From Acidimicrobiia bacterium (GTDB taxonomy: Bacteria; Actinomycetota; Acidimicrobiia; Spongiisociales; UBA5794), in contig JANTHO010000025.1 in assembly GCA_024762335.1 (NCBI GenBank), positions 1-34,308 on the forward strand: 34,308 bases of DNA, read 5' to 3'. This document shows, one piece after another, positions 1 to 7,388 of the stretch. The notes below the pieces were generated by a model. That model did no database searches, was not told where the DNA came from, and was given only the letters and a program-made list of their open reading frames with translations. Numbering within the stretch: position 1 is the stretch's first letter; each line of letters starts with the position of its first letter. The position numbers and the translations under genes were made by a program.

Positions 1-440
1 AGACGTCGGGCGCTACCCAGGACCTTCTCGAGGTTGCCGCCGACTGCGACCGAGACGCACTCAGGTTCACGGTACGCCAGCACGGCACCGGCTTCTGCCA
101 CCTCGGAACCCGCTCATGCTGGGGAGACGATGGGGGAATCGGCGAGCTCTCCCGCCGGCTCGTGGATCTGGCCACCGCACCCGTCGCGGGATCCAACACG
201 GTGAGGCTCCTCAACGACGGTGCCCTTCTCGACGCGAAGCTTCGGGAGGAAGCCGACGAACTGGCCGCGGCAACCTCTCGCTTCGACGTGGTGGCCGAAG
301 CAGCGGACGTGATCTACTTCGCCCTGGTGAAAGCCGTGTCGACCGGTGCGGGAATCGAAGACATCGAGAAGGAACTCGACCGCAGGGCCCGGCGAACGAG
401 CCGGCGCCCCATGGAATCGAAAGATGGGTATCGAACATGA
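1..440 (+). CDS. hisI: HisIE, phosphoribosyl-AMP cyclohydrolase / phosphoribosyl-ATP pyrophosphatase (5' partial)
   Basis: Only the C-terminal part is in the window; the reading frame is open from base 3 and stops at 438-440. The first 40 or so residues match the end of the cyclohydrolase domain: ADCDRDALRF, then HGTGFCH and the TRSCW segment, which carry metal-binding residues in this family. After a short linker comes a HisE pyrophosphohydrolase domain (LREEADELAAA, then VVAEAADVIYFALV), rich in the acidic residues of the MazG/HisE fold. The protein would catalyse steps 2 and 3 of histidine synthesis in the cytoplasm. Its stop overlaps the hisD start (ATGA), so the two are translationally coupled. 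The fusion is clear from the continuous frame; only its N-terminus is unseen. Confidence 0.9.
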   Translation, partial: TSGATQDLLEVAADCDRDALRFTVRQHGTGFCHLGTRSCWGDDGGIGELSRRLVDLATAPVAGSNTVRLLNDGALLDAKLREEADELAAATSRFDVVAEAADVIYFALVKAVSTGAGIEDIEKELDRRARRTSRRPMESKDGYRT

Positions 441-1741
441 GCAGGCTGCAACCGGTCGACGCCAACGAGATCGCGAGCACGCGTCGCTCCCCCGTCGACG
501 GCGCCACACTGGCCGGAGCGGCGGCGATCGTCGAGGATGTACGCGACCGCGGGGACCGGGCTGTTCGAGAACACAGCGAACGTCTCGGGGATCTGTCCCC
601 CGGCGAACGGATCGTCTACGACCGCGACGATCTCCTGGCGGCGGTCGCCGGTGTCTCCTCGTCGGATCGGAGGCTGCTCGAACGTGTCGCGGCAAGAATC
701 GACCGGTTCGCTCGCCATCAACGGTCCGGGTTGAGCGATCTCGACGTCTCGGTGGATGGCGGCCGGGCAGGGCATCGGTGGACTCCGGTGGAGCATGTCG
801 GCGCCTATGCGCCCGGCGGCCGGTATCCGCTCCCCTCGTCGGTGCTCATGACCGTCATCCCTGCTCGAGTTGCCGGCGTCCCTACGGTCTGGGTCGCGTC
901 GCCACGCCCGACACCGATCACCCTCGCCGCAGCCGCGATCGGAGGTGCCGACGGCCTGCTGGCCATCGGTGGCGCTCAGGCCGTCGCGGCCATGGCGGTC
1001 GGTGTGTACTCACCGCCGTGCGATGTGATCGTCGGACCGGGGAACCGCTGGGTCACCGCCGCGAAGAAGCACCTCTTCGGAGAGATCGGCATCGATGGCC
1101 TTGCCGGCCCGAGTGAGATCGTGGTTGTTGCCGATCGCGACGCCGATCCGGGCCTCGTCGCCGCAGATCTGCTGGCGCAAGCGGAACACGACCCGGACGC
1201 CCTGCCGATCCTCGTCACGAACGATCCCGAACTCGCCGCCGCCGTCGATCGGGCGCTCGAACGGCAACTGGCGTCGCTCCCCACCGCTGCCGTGGCGTCC
1301 GCTGCCCTCGACGGCGGTTCGGTGGTCGTCGTCGACACGATCAATGAAGCCGTCGAACTCTGTAATCGGATCGCCCCTGAGCATCTCGCTCTCCACGTCG
1401 CCGAACGGCGGGCCGTCGCCGAGCGTTTCACGTCCTACGGATCTCTCTTCATCGGGGACTCGGGGGCCGAGGTGTTCGCAGACTATGGAGTCGGCCCAAA
1501 CCATGTGCTCCCGACGGGAGGAGGGGCTCGCTTTCAGTCCGGGCTGTCTGTGATGACGTTCCTCAGAGCGCCCACCTGGCTGGAACTGAACGATCCAGTT
1601 GCCACCGCTTCCGACGCGGCACGTCTCGCCCGTCTGGAAGGGCTCGAGGCCCACGCGAGAGCCGCCGAAGCCCGAACACAGGACGCCGCAGCTCCGGACT
1701 GTCAGCCGTCGCCCGATGCAGGCGGCGCCGCGTCGGCATAG
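437..1741 (+). CDS. hisD: Histidinol dehydrogenase
   Basis: This 434-residue protein is close to the usual HisD length of about 430. It oxidises L-histidinol to histidine in two NAD-dependent steps, the last reaction of the pathway. Family landmarks appear in order: the EHVGAYAPGGRYPLPSS segment, GPGNRWVTAAK, AGPSEIVVVAD, QAEHDPDA, and GPNHVLPTGGGARF with the conserved His. The ATG at 437 overlaps the stop of the fused hisIE, giving an operon. The last 40 bases overlap the 3' end of the convergent exporter gene. The C-terminal tail after the conserved core (roughly the last 20 residues) is Ala/Pro-rich and is the part lying in that overlap. Confidence 0.95.
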   Translation: MSRLQPVDANEIASTRRSPVDGATLAGAAAIVEDVRDRGDRAVREHSERLGDLSPGERIVYDRDDLLAAVAGVSSSDRRLLERVAARIDRFARHQRSGLSDLDVSVDGGRAGHRWTPVEHVGAYAPGGRYPLPSSVLMTVIPARVAGVPTVWVASPRPTPITLAAAAIGGADGLLAIGGAQAVAAMAVGVYSPPCDVIVGPGNRWVTAAKKHLFGEIGIDGLAGPSEIVVVADRDADPGLVAADLLAQAEHDPDALPILVTNDPELAAAVDRALERQLASLPTAAVASAALDGGSVVVVDTINEAVELCNRIAPEHLALHVAERRAVAERFTSYGSLFIGDSGAEVFADYGVGPNHVLPTGGGARFQSGLSVMTFLRAPTWLELNDPVATASDAARLARLEGLEAHARAAEARTQDAAAPDCQPSPDAGGAASA

Positions 1742-3312
1742 CGGAGGTCGGGGAGCCACAGGGACATGAGAAGGCCGGCGAGAACGAATGCCACGGCCAC
1801 GAACCCGGTTGTTCGCGCCGCGTCGGAGAACGCCTCGGAGACCGCAGCCACCACCGGTTCTGCCCCCGGGCGCTCCGCGATCGCGGGGAGCGCCTGACCA
1901 GCCGAACCGTCGATCGCTTCGACGATCCCGTTCCGAGCCTCGGCGGGGAGACCGGGGATCCCCATGAGGTTCTCGGCCGTCCCGGTACGGAGACCGGTGG
2001 CCAGCACCGTTCCGAGAAGCGCGATGCCGATGGCGGCGCCGACCTGTCGGAAGGTCGATTGCATCCCGGAGGCCTGACCGGATTCGCGCGGCGGCACTTC
2101 AGCCAGGATGACGCTGGTCAGCTGTGCACTCGCCAGTCCCACGCCCACTCCGTAGATGAAGAGCGGTACGACGAATGCCCATCCGCTCCGATCCGGGGCG
2201 AAGAGCAGCGCAATCGTGGCGATCGCAACCGCTTCGAATGCCATACCGGTGGACACAACCCTTCGTGGTCCGACCTTCGTCGCCACGATGCCGGCCGTCG
2301 GGCCCCCGATGAACGCCCCGATCGCCAACGACAGCAACAGAACTCCGGTCCGGAAGGCGGTGTAGCCGAAGACCGCCTGGACGAACAACGGCAGCACGAA
2401 GATGAGGCCGAACTCCCCGAGGCTGAGAAGCGACACCGTGGCGTTTCCGATCGAGAACGAACGGAACCGGAAGAGGGACAGATCGAACAGGACAGGTTTC
2501 CCCGCCTTCGCACGGACGTGTTCATTCCAGACGAACGCGCCCAACAGGACGATGCCGACGACGAACGAGATCGCCACCAACGAGACACCATCGCTCGGCC
2601 AGGTAAACGGACCCGCCGTGAACTCGTGCGTGGCGGCCAGGAAGCCGTAACGGGGCCCTTCGATCAGAGCAAACACGACGCCGGTCATACCCAACCCGGA
2701 AAGGAGGATTCCTGGGATGTCGAACCCGCGCGCCAGCTCCGTGTCCCTGGTCTCGGTCACCCACAGATACGCACCGATGACAACGGCCACGCCGATTGGA
2801 ACGTTGATGTAGAACGCCCATCGCCAGGAATGTTCGGTGGTCAACCATCCCCCGAGGAGCGGTCCCAGCGCCGCCATGCCGCCGATCACGGATCCCCAGA
2901 CACCGAACGCGATGCCGCGCTCTTTCCCCTGGAACGTGGCGTTGACCGTCGACAGCGTTGCGGGGAGGATCACGGCCGCACCGACACCTTGCAGGAACCG
3001 GGCGAAGATCAACCACGAGCCATCCGTCGACCGCCCGGCCAGCATGCTGGCTACGACGAACGTGACGATGCCGATGATGAACATGCGACGGCGCCCATAC
3101 ATGTCGCCGACCTTCCCAAGCGTGATGAGCAGGGCGGCGAATACGAGCGAGTAGATCGAATTGATCCACTCGGCATCGGCGAGGGTGAGGTCGAAATCCC
3201 GAATGATCGACGGGAGAGCGACGTTGATGATGGTGGCGTCGACGATGATCATCGACACACCGAGGCTCAGCACGGCGAGGCCGAGCCACCGCGTCCGTTT
3301 GTGCTCTGTCAC
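1702..3312 (-). CDS. DHA2-family MFS drug exporter (14 TM, EmrB/QacA type)
   Basis: The 536-residue integral membrane protein begins VTEHKRTRWLGL. The GTG at 3312 is chosen because GGGGAGGA lies 6 nt upstream; the frame is open further upstream to an ATG at 3390, but that extension is not membrane-like. Motifs typical of the DHA2 group are visible: DATIINVALP in TM1, GKVGDMYGRRRMF (motif A) between TM2 and TM3, and a long C-terminal half with further hydrophobic segments consistent with 14 helices. It probably exports a drug or lipophilic compound by proton antiport; the substrate cannot be told. It lies downstream of the polymerase-domain gene, separated by a hairpin, so it may have its own promoter. 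Its 3' end overlaps hisD. Confidence 0.9.
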   Translation of the reverse strand: MTEHKRTRWLGLAVLSLGVSMIIVDATIINVALPSIIRDFDLTLADAEWINSIYSLVFAALLITLGKVGDMYGRRRMFIIGIVTFVVASMLAGRSTDGSWLIFARFLQGVGAAVILPATLSTVNATFQGKERGIAFGVWGSVIGGMAALGPLLGGWLTTEHSWRWAFYINVPIGVAVVIGAYLWVTETRDTELARGFDIPGILLSGLGMTGVVFALIEGPRYGFLAATHEFTAGPFTWPSDGVSLVAISFVVGIVLLGAFVWNEHVRAKAGKPVLFDLSLFRFRSFSIGNATVSLLSLGEFGLIFVLPLFVQAVFGYTAFRTGVLLLSLAIGAFIGGPTAGIVATKVGPRRVVSTGMAFEAVAIATIALLFAPDRSGWAFVVPLFIYGVGVGLASAQLTSVILAEVPPRESGQASGMQSTFRQVGAAIGIALLGTVLATGLRTGTAENLMGIPGLPAEARNGIVEAIDGSAGQALPAIAERPGAEPVVAAVSEAFSDAARTTGFVAVAFVLAGLLMSLWLPDLRYADAAPPASGDG

Positions 3313-3413
3313 GACGGGTCCTCCCCACCAACTCCGGAACCGCGCAACTTTCTCGGGCGCGGATACCAACTGCAACCTCATCCTATGCATCGTGCGGCAC
3401 CGACAAGAAGAGT

Positions 3414-3440
3414 GAGTCTTGCCGCCGTCACGGCAGACTC
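3414..3440 (-). terminator. Hairpin overlapping the stop of the polymerase-domain gene
   Basis: Arms gagtcttgccg (3414-3424) and cggcagactc (3431-3440) pair with one bulged base around a 6-nt loop. The right arm runs into the stop codon of the minus-strand gene. There is no U-tract, as is common in high-GC actinobacteria, so termination is an inference. Confidence 0.45.
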
Positions 3441-4446
3441 AGGATTGCAAACCCAGGGTCCGTTCGGCCCCTTCGATTCGCCGGGGATCTTCAAGTGTCG
3501 GAGCAAACAAGTCGCCGTCTTCGCGAAGGCGATCCCAGATCGTCGCGATCGTGAAGTCGTCCGGAGCAACGTCGCCGAGTTCTTCCCACCTGAGCGGGGT
3601 CGACACGGTGGCCGTCGGCCGGGGCCGCACCGAATACGCCGATGCCATCGTGCGTCCCTGACCGTTCTGGTTGTGGTCCAGGAACACCCGGGAGACCTGA
3701 TCGGTCTGCCGATGCGACGCGGTGACGTTTTCGGGGTCTGCGACGACGATCCGGTTTCCGACGGCCTCGGCGAATCGCTTCACACGTGGAAACGAGTAGC
3801 GCCTTTGGATCGGTACGTAGACGTGGAGTCCTGTCGAACCCGAGGTCTTCGCGTGGGCCGTCATCCCCAGGTGTTCGAGTTCGGATCGCAGTAGACCGGC
3901 CACGTGCACGACCTGCTCCCAGGTCGCACCGTGATGCCGGTCCAGGTCGAAGACGACGAAGTCGGGAAGGTCCGGCCGGTCGGCTCGGGCGAGTTGGGGA
4001 TGGAACTCGACGCATCCGAGGTTGACCATCCACAGCAGCGACTCGACATCGGTTGCCGTGCAGTAGTCGATCGTGCCGTCCACCGACTCGGCTGCGAGCG
4101 GCGCTCTCACGATCCAATCCGGTGCGTTGCCCGGACATCGCTTCTCGTAGAACGATGTTCCCGCGAGCCCGCCTGGGAATCGGTGCAGTGTCAGGGCACG
4201 TCCGGCAAGGTGCGGCAGCAGCACCGGAGCGATCGACCGGTAGTAGCCCAGGATGTCACCCTTCGTGTAGCCAACATCAGGGAAGTAGACCGTATCGATG
4301 TGCGTCAGGTGCACGGGATGATCAAACCCAACCGTCACGAATGCACCGTCGTCGGGGACCACCTTCAGCCCCTCGGGAAATGCGATCAGTCCCGACGCGA
4401 CACTGCGGTGGCCGGACGGGTCGGCCGACGACCGGGCGCCCGCCAT
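3439..4446 (-). CDS. Stand-alone LigD-type polymerase (PrimPol) domain protein
   Basis: A 335-residue protein matching the polymerase domain of bacterial NHEJ ligase D. Recognisable blocks are LTHIDTVYFPDVGYTKGD near residues 47-64, LTLHRFPGG and FYEKRCP near 86-104, VFDLD with the metal-binding Asp pair D167/D169, the KTSGSTGLHVYVP segment with K200 and H208 that binds the nucleotide phosphates, and VFLDHNQN with the third Asp, D257. It should add ribo- or deoxyribonucleotides at DNA ends or gaps. There is no ligase or nuclease domain and no Ku gene in the window; separate PolDom proteins are common in actinobacteria. Its ATG follows the stop of the 3-TM gene by 7 nt, so the two are probably cotranscribed. 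Confidence 0.9.
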   Translation of the reverse strand: MAGARSSADPSGHRSVASGLIAFPEGLKVVPDDGAFVTVGFDHPVHLTHIDTVYFPDVGYTKGDILGYYRSIAPVLLPHLAGRALTLHRFPGGLAGTSFYEKRCPGNAPDWIVRAPLAAESVDGTIDYCTATDVESLLWMVNLGCVEFHPQLARADRPDLPDFVVFDLDRHHGATWEQVVHVAGLLRSELEHLGMTAHAKTSGSTGLHVYVPIQRRYSFPRVKRFAEAVGNRIVVADPENVTASHRQTDQVSRVFLDHNQNGQGRTMASAYSVRPRPTATVSTPLRWEELGDVAPDDFTIATIWDRLREDGDLFAPTLEDPRRIEGAERTLGLQS

Positions 4447-4453
4447 CTCGATC

Positions 4454-4756
4454 TCACCCGCCTGCCGTCAGAATCAGGAGTCCGAGGAGAACGACAACAA
4501 CACCGAGTGCGATCGCCGAGCCGATCAACGATCCTCTCCTGAATCCGGGGAAGTGAACGATGCCGTAGACGATCCAACCCACCATCGCGACGAATGCCAC
4601 AAAGAACACCCATGGGAACCATGTCTCCGGCTCCGATGTGAAAGTGCTCACGATGCCGCTCACGATCCATGGGACGGCGACGATCCCCAGCCCGGAGATC
4701 CAGCCCAAGATCCTCCCGTCACGTGCGGGACGCTCGCGATGCTCGGTCGTCGCCAT
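4454..4756 (-). CDS. Small three-helix membrane protein, unknown function
   Basis: A 100-residue protein starting MATTEHRERPARDG. A short charged N-terminus is followed by three hydrophobic segments (GWISGLGIVAVPWIVSGIV, WVFFVAFVAMVGWIVYGIV, and a C-terminal run ending LLGLLILTAGG). I recognise no family. The start at 4756 is supported by AGGAGG 8 nt upstream; a longer frame to 4873 lacks such support and is unlike the membrane core. The ribosome-binding site itself sits in a hairpin (see 4765-4781). The gene is the likely first cistron of an operon with the LigD-type polymerase protein. Confidence 0.75.
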   Translation of the reverse strand: MATTEHRERPARDGRILGWISGLGIVAVPWIVSGIVSTFTSEPETWFPWVFFVAFVAMVGWIVYGIVHFPGFRRGSLIGSAIALGVVVVLLGLLILTAGG

Positions 4757-4764
4757 CGCTCCAT

Positions 4765-4781
4765 CCTCCTCCGGTAGGAGG
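4765..4781 (-). promoter_or_regulatory. Hairpin sequestering the Shine-Dalgarno of the 3-TM gene
   Basis: Read on the minus strand, CCTCCT (4781-4776), loop accgg, AGGAGG (4770-4765) form a perfect 6-bp hairpin. The 3' arm is exactly the ribosome-binding site, 8 nt before the ATG at 4756. The arrangement could restrain translation initiation; this is inference from sequence. Confidence 0.5.
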
Positions 4782-4941
4782 TTCCTGCAAGGGCCGGATG
4801 ACCCTTTGCCGAGCTCACGGATCCGCAGCCCCATCCTGGAGTCACGTCGACTCGAAGAATCGATTCCGAGCATTGGCCGGGTCGAGGCTGCGACGCCCGA
4901 CCGTCGCGGCCTGCGTCGTCAATCGCGAGCGAACCAGCCGG

Positions 4942-4947
4942 TACGCT
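4942..4947 (+). promoter_or_regulatory. Leaderless-type -10 box (TACGCT) of the ABC ATPase gene
   Basis: TACGCT matches TANNNT and ends 6 nt before the ATG at 4954; no ribosome-binding site lies between. Transcription probably starts at or next to the start codon. Confidence 0.5.
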
Positions 4948-4953
4948 TCGATC

Positions 4954-5997
4954 ATGGCGAGCATCCTGCTCGATGGCGTGACGGTGCAACACGAAGGTGT
5001 GGCGGTGATTCGCGACCTCACGCTCACCGTCGAGGACCGCGAACTGATCGTCATCATCGGACCCTCCGGGAGCGGCAAGACATCCCTGCTGCGCGTGGTG
5101 GCGGGACTCGATGCCCCGGCAGGCGGCGAAATACTCTTCGACGGCGTCGAGGCCACCGGTCTACCTCCTTCCGATCGTGACATCGCCATGGTGTTCCAGG
5201 ACAACTCACTGATTCCGTTCCGGTCCGTGCGCCGGAACATCTCGTTCCCGCTCGAGGTGCACCGCGTCGAGCGCGCCGAGATCGACCGGCGTGTTGCCGC
5301 AGAGGCCCGCACCGTGACCGTCGATCGGTTCCTCGATGCGATGCCGGATCATCTCGCAGCGGGACACCAACAACTCGTGCAAGCGGCTCGTGCCCTCGTG
5401 CGCCGGCCCTCGGTGTTCCTCCTCGACGAACCGCTGGCACGAATGGATGCTGCGCAGCGCAGAACCGTGCGTGGCGAGATCCGACTCCTCCAGCGCGGGT
5501 ACGGTGTGACGACGATCTATGCCACGAACGATCAGGAAGACGCGATGGCGCTCGCCGATCGCATCGCGGTGATCGACGAAGGCCGTCTGCGACAGGTCGG
5601 AACACCGGCCGACGTCTATCACAAGCCGGTCGACATGTTCGTCGCGGGATTCCTCGGCTCACCCCCCATGTCGTTCATCGACGGCTTCGTTGCCGAACTC
5701 GAAGTGCGAATCGGTGCCGGGGCGCTCCCTGTTCCTCCAGGAACGCTGCAGGGCCGCGCCACTGTCGGCGTCCGGGCCCACGACTGGGAGATCGTGCCTT
5801 CCGCCGGATTGCAGGGCGTCGTCACCGCGATCGAGAATCACGGCGGCTACGTGCTGGCGACGATCGACCTCGCCGGCGAGTCGGTCGTGGCTCGGTTCGA
5901 TGATCCACGTCCCGAACCCGGTGATCGTGTCGAGATCTGGACCCGCCGATTCCATCTGTTCGACCCGTCGGGTGCTGCCGTCGCCCACGTCGGTTGA
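4954..5997 (+). CDS. Orphan ABC transporter ATPase, MalK/PotA-like, with degenerate motifs
   Basis: A 347-residue nucleotide-binding subunit. Walker A is GPSGSGKT (36-43), the Q-loop is Q82 in VFQDNS, and Walker B is VFLLDEPLARMD (154-165). The C-terminal 110 residues resemble the TOBE-type regulatory region of carbohydrate/spermidine importers (VGVRAHDWEIV, then TAIENHGGYVLATIDL). Two key sites deviate: the LSGGQ signature reads LAAGHQQ (134-140), and the switch His of the H-loop is Asn192 (YATNDQEDA instead of a THDQ-type motif). No permease or binding protein is encoded nearby. It may serve distant permeases, or have lost efficient ATP turnover. The start is set by the leaderless promoter; the open frame upstream to 4669 is not protein-like. 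Confidence 0.88.
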   Translation: MASILLDGVTVQHEGVAVIRDLTLTVEDRELIVIIGPSGSGKTSLLRVVAGLDAPAGGEILFDGVEATGLPPSDRDIAMVFQDNSLIPFRSVRRNISFPLEVHRVERAEIDRRVAAEARTVTVDRFLDAMPDHLAAGHQQLVQAARALVRRPSVFLLDEPLARMDAAQRRTVRGEIRLLQRGYGVTTIYATNDQEDAMALADRIAVIDEGRLRQVGTPADVYHKPVDMFVAGFLGSPPMSFIDGFVAELEVRIGAGALPVPPGTLQGRATVGVRAHDWEIVPSAGLQGVVTAIENHGGYVLATIDLAGESVVARFDDPRPEPGDRVEIWTRRFHLFDPSGAAVAHVG

Positions 5998-6051
5998 ACG
6001 GCCCACACCCAGTGGACGGGTACGCTGCCCCATTGCCATGAGAGAACCACA

Positions 6052-7341
6052 ATGGACCTCATAGATCTCGGACCGTTTCCTTTGGTTGATGGACATGCGG
6101 AAGCCAAGCGAAGGGACGGCGCCGACCCTCTGCGTGGCTTTGCCGGTTGGTTCGCCCCGATCGAACCGGATCTGATCTATCTCGACGGGAACTCACTCGG
6201 TCGGCTCCCGGCGGCGACCGCATCGCACATTCAGGAGGTCGTCGAACACGAATGGGGCGAGCGGATCATCCGATCCTGGCCCGAGCGTTGGTGGGATCTC
6301 GCCGACGACATTGGAAGTAGCGTCGCAGCCCTCATCGGGGCTGAACCGAGCGAAGTCGTCATCTCCGACTCGACGTCGGTGGCCCTCTTCAAGCTCACCG
6401 TCGCTGCGCTGCAGGCCCGTCCGGGGCGCCGCCGCATCGTCACCGATGATCTCAACTTCCCAACCGACGTCTACGTGACGACAGCCGCCGCGAACCTCGT
6501 GGGTGGCCGCGAGATCGTCACGGTGCCCTCCTCCGACGGTATCCACGGTCCCGTCGAGAAGATCATCGCCGCTCTCGACGACGACACCGCTCTGCTCACG
6601 CTGTCCCACGTCGTGTTCAAGAGCGGCTATCTGTACGACATGGCGCGGCTCACACGGGCAGCCCACAACGTTGGTGCCCTGGTGCTGTGGGATCTGAGCC
6701 ACTCTGTCGGTGCGCTTCCCATCGATCTGGACGGCGCGGCAGCAGACCTCGCCGTGGGGTGTACGTACAAGTACTTGAACGGCGGCCCCGGCTCGCCCGC
6801 ACTCCTCTACGTCAATCGGCGAGTCGATGGCGACATCGACAACCCGCTTGCGGGGTGGTGGGGCCACGCCCGGCCATTCGAGTTCGATCTCGCGTACACG
6901 CCGGCCCCATCGATCCGACGATTCCAGACCGGGACGATGCCCACCCTCTCCCTATCGGCCATCGGACCCGGCGTCGCCCTGACCGCCGAAGCCGGCATCG
7001 ACCGTATCAGGGCGAAATCGATCGGCCTCACAGAGTTCTTCATCGAACTGAGCAAGGTCTACCTCGAGCCCCTCGGGTTCCAACTCGCCTCGCCGCCGGA
7101 ATCCGCTGATCGCGGTTCGCACATCTCGCTCCGTCACCCGGATGGCTGGAGGATCGTCAGGGCCATGATCGAACACGGGAACATCATCCCCGACTTCCGC
7201 GAACCGGACAACATCCGCTTCGGTTTCACTCCGCTCTACACCAGCTTCGTCGACGTCCACACCGCCGTGATCCGAATCGTGACTCTCATGTCGGCCGGAG
7301 CCCACCTCGGCTATGGCAACGATCGAACCCCGGTCACCTGA
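6052..7341 (+). CDS. kynU: Kynureninase
   Basis: A 429-residue PLP enzyme of the aminotransferase class V fold, the normal length for KynU. It cleaves kynurenine to anthranilate and alanine (or 3-hydroxykynurenine to 3-hydroxyanthranilate). Diagnostic segments are IYLDGNSLGRLP near residue 42, SDSTSVALFKL (106-115), DDLNFPTDVY, DLSHSVGALPIDL with the PLP-binding Asp near 214, and CTYKYLNGGPGSPA with the Schiff-base lysine K240. A box TACGCT lies at 6021-6026, and a weak GAGAG site sits 7 nt before the ATG. No tryptophan dioxygenase or formamidase gene is in the window, so the source of kynurenine is elsewhere. It lies 47 nt upstream of the T-protein/SHMT fusion but that gene has its own promoter-like box. 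Confidence 0.93.
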   Translation: MDLIDLGPFPLVDGHAEAKRRDGADPLRGFAGWFAPIEPDLIYLDGNSLGRLPAATASHIQEVVEHEWGERIIRSWPERWWDLADDIGSSVAALIGAEPSEVVISDSTSVALFKLTVAALQARPGRRRIVTDDLNFPTDVYVTTAAANLVGGREIVTVPSSDGIHGPVEKIIAALDDDTALLTLSHVVFKSGYLYDMARLTRAAHNVGALVLWDLSHSVGALPIDLDGAAADLAVGCTYKYLNGGPGSPALLYVNRRVDGDIDNPLAGWWGHARPFEFDLAYTPAPSIRRFQTGTMPTLSLSAIGPGVALTAEAGIDRIRAKSIGLTEFFIELSKVYLEPLGFQLASPPESADRGSHISLRHPDGWRIVRAMIEHGNIIPDFREPDNIRFGFTPLYTSFVDVHTAVIRIVTLMSAGAHLGYGNDRTPVT

Positions 7342-7375
7342 ATCCCGGGAGGCCGATCGGGCATCGGCCCACTGC

Positions 7376-7381
7376 TACTCT
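7376..7381 (+). promoter_or_regulatory. Leaderless-type -10 box (TACTCT) of the GcvT-SHMT fusion gene
   Basis: TACTCT ends 7 nt before the ATG at 7389 and there is no ribosome-binding site between them. The pattern matches several other genes in this window. Confidence 0.5.
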
Positions 7382-7388
7382 CCACCAC

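Noticed and set aside
2059-3894. 611-residue plus-strand open frame
   Set aside because: It is antisense to the exporter and polymerase-domain genes and its translation is rich in Asp/Arg/Gly with no domain; a GC-rich shadow.
3439-4446. Complete NHEJ system
   Set aside because: Only the polymerase domain is here; no Ku or ligase gene is seen in the window.
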